A stretch of DNA of 64,000 nt from Ichthyophis bannanicus (Eukaryota; Chordata; Amphibia; Gymnophiona; Ichthyophiidae), in assembly GCA_033557465.1 (NCBI GenBank), contig CM066045.1:137661596-137725595 (forward strand), written 5' to 3'. Shown here piece by piece: positions 62,313 to 64,000 of this stretch. A program made the position numbers and the translations under genes. Numbering within the stretch: position 1 is the first letter of the stretch; each line of letters opens with the position of its first letter. Under the pieces are notes generated by a model that saw nothing but the letters and a program-made list of their open reading frames with translations, made no database searches and was not told where the DNA came from.

Positions 62313-63626
62313 TCATGTCCACTCCCCCTGTAAAGTGCCCTTCTGTAACCAGGGTAACCAATGTAGTTTATAATGTGGTACTGCTTGCTGCTCAACAATA
62401 AGAAACCCTTTCGACTGTACTGGTTCCCGCCACTCCATTACCTGCCGCATTTGCGCTGCTAGGTAATAATCCGCAATCGCCGGCATTCCCAGCCCCCCTT
62501 TCTCTCGTGCTCTATACATAACATTCCGAGCAATGCGCGGAGGCCTGTGTCTCCACACAAACAAAAACAGCTTCCGTTGGAGCTTATGTAAAACCTTTTG
62601 GGGAACTTTAATAGGTAATACCTGAAAAAGATACAGCAGTTGAGGTAACACCATCATCTTAAGCGTCGCTATCCTACCCAACCAGGATATCCCCTCCTGA
62701 TTCCATTTCTCCAAATCTCTGCCTATCCGTTCAAACAACCCAGGGTAATTAGCTCCGTACAGCTGGTCCAAATTACGAGTTAAGTACACCCCTAAATATT
62801 TGATCTTACTGGCAGCCCAACGAAATGGAAAACACGCCTGTAAGTGCGCTGTTAATGCGCCAGACAGGTTAACGCTCAAGGCTTCAGTTTTATCCCAGTT
62901 AATCTTGAATCCGGCGACCGACCCAAAACGTTTCAACTCCGCCATGAAGATGGGCAGTGCTATCAACGGGCGGGTAATGAATAGCAAGAGGTCATCTGCG
63001 AACATCGCCAGTTTATGTACGGTCGATCCTATTGTCAAACCCATGGCATCCACATTCTGTCGTAGACGCTGGGCCAAGGGCTCCATTGTTAAGGCAAACA
63101 ACAGGGGGGAGAGTGGGCACCCCTGCCTCGTGCCCCTCTCAAGGGAGAAAAACTCTGAGTGTCTGCCGTTAATTTTGACCGTTGCGACCGGATGGGCGTA
63201 CAACGCCCCTATCCATGACATCATATTGGGGCCTATCCCTACTGCTTTTAATACCTCAAACATAAACCCCCATTCTACTCTATCAAATGCTTTTTCAGCA
63301 TCTACCGCTAATATAAGAAGTTCCTGCTTCTGATGCTGGGCAGTCCACATCACCTGAATTGCTCTTCTGATGTTATCACCCGTGTTTTTGCCTTGGACAA
63401 AGCCCGTCTGATCTGAATGAATAAGTTTCGGCAGTATTCGCCCCAATCTGTTTGCTAAGATCTTCGCGAGTATTTTCCCATCCGTGTTCAAAAGAGAGAT
63501 GGGTCGATAAGAGCTACAAATGGAAGGGTCTCGGCCTGGCTTTGCTATCACCGTAATCCCCGCCTGACTCATTGAGGGAGGCAATTGTTGTCCCTGGAGA
63601 ACAGCGTTAAATAAACGTTGCAACAT
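62313..63626 (-). pseudogene. L1-type ORF2 reverse transcriptase
   Basis: A 437-codon open frame. Motifs in order: IAKPGRDPSICSSYRPISLL, QTGFVQGKNTGDNIRRA, VDAEKAFDRVEWGF, SLERGTRQGCPLSPLLFA, then the catalytic LAMFADDLLLF (FADD), GFKINWDKTEAL and IKYLGVYL. It is intact across the palm. It terminates at a single in-frame TGA (62,313-62,315), after which L1 coding continues in frame with NPFIRHLLGEWG to the nested L2. So one nonsense mutation and one insertion distinguish it from an intact ORF2 C-terminal two-thirds. In L1 this enzyme primes cDNA synthesis at nicked target DNA. Confidence 0.85.
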
Positions 63627-63639
63627 TGAAGCTAATGTT

Positions 63640-64000
63640 GTCTGTAACTTCTGTTGAAACTTTTATTTTCATTTTACAACAAGCAAACGAAACAACAAAC
63701 CAAAGGAGACAAATACAAATATACACATAAGGAAAGCAACCCCAATTACCCCCCACCCCTAAGCTTCTTCTCTGGAACTGAGGAGTATCATCAAAGAGGC
63801 GTATACATATAGCAGTGATTGTACATCCAAACAAACAAAAGAGTATCAGCAATATAGACTGATCAGGTGAAATAGATTTAAACAGTCAGATGGGAGCATT
63901 GAGCATTTTAGCATTTTAAACATAATCGTGGAGTATCCTCCATTCAGACAAATGATAGAGGGTCTGAACGGAGAAACCAACAGATGAGGTATTTGTTCAT
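63640..64000 (-). mobile_element. LINE 3' UTR insertion (minus strand, continues past window)
   Basis: L1 ORF2 coding ends near 63,630. TTTTATTTTCATTTTACAAC (63,661) and A/C-rich UTR-like sequence follow, in the style of the other minus-strand LINE tails here. The boundary is approximate. Confidence 0.45.

Larger units (their letters stand above)
59969..63630 (-). mobile_element. L1-type LINE with nested L2 (minus strand)
   Basis: The 3' end is the T run at 59,969-59,980 (minus poly(A)) with an AATAAAGATT signal and a ~270-bp C/G-rich 3' UTR. A nested L2 occupies 60,262-61,350. ORF2 coding covers 61,350-63,626. Homology stops near 63,630, where another LINE tail begins, so the endonuclease is not present. 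Confidence 0.8.

Overview
The window is vertebrate nuclear DNA made almost entirely of transposable elements. I recognise no host protein-coding gene, rRNA gene, functional tRNA gene or CRISPR array. Abundant L2-clade LINEs with their tRNA/L2 SINEs, L1-type and CR1 LINEs, DIRS-type tyrosine-recombinase retrotransposons, a probable Penelope-like element, hAT MITEs, PIF/Harbinger-like long-TIR elements and gammaretrovirus-like ERV remnants together suggest an amphibian genome. A caecilian is my best guess, from the general repeat style. That is inference, not a database match.

Layout. 1-1.72 kb: L1-type ORF2 on the minus strand. 3.36-4.74 kb: ERV env tail plus 3' LTR. 4.7-8.9 kb: SINE and L2 scraps, a hAT MITE with 8-bp target duplications (TSDs), a (TAG)n microsatellite. 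8.96-11.07 kb: an L1-type element with tandem promoter monomers and ORF1 but no ORF2 (half-L1 architecture). 11.1-13.5 kb: L2 LINE on the minus strand, broken by another LINE tail. 13,515-17,894: first long-TIR element, TSD TTA. 17.9-20.9 kb: L2 pseudogenes, one with a 153-bp in-frame triplication, and a MITE. 20.9-23.4 kb: decayed DIRS element with fold-back, gag zinc finger and reverse transcriptase remnant. 23,408-41,027: a 17.6-kb long-TIR element with ~300-bp termini, a Myb/SANT-like first exon with a 44-bp repeat block upstream, a 3.4-kb 93-bp satellite and a short inverted copy of it. 41.4-47.4 kb: a tandem duplication, one copy holding the third long-TIR element (43,697-47,226) and the other preserving the empty site. 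48,745-50,092: internally deleted provirus with matching 4-bp TSDs. 50.7-51.5 kb: LINE 3' tail with a 13-bp TSD. 52.1-56.3 kb: DIRS element with open gag, RNase H and methyltransferase-like ORFs, a frameshifted tyrosine recombinase, no reverse transcriptase, and a terminal fold-back. 56.3-58.6 kb: L1 pseudogene interrupted by CR1. 58.85-59.97 kb: Penelope-like 5' region with a possible decayed hammerhead ribozyme and an ORF, cut by an L1. 59.97-63.63 kb: that L1 on the minus strand, itself holding an L2 insertion; another LINE tail follows.

These are layered selfish elements, not a host pathway. The most unusual object is the family of three long-TIR elements. They share termini, tRNA-like modules, short palindromic subterminal arrays and a ~1.3-kb module in either orientation. 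The largest carries a PIF/Harbinger-type Myb exon but no transposase that I could recognise. No database search was run; family names rest on motif recognition.
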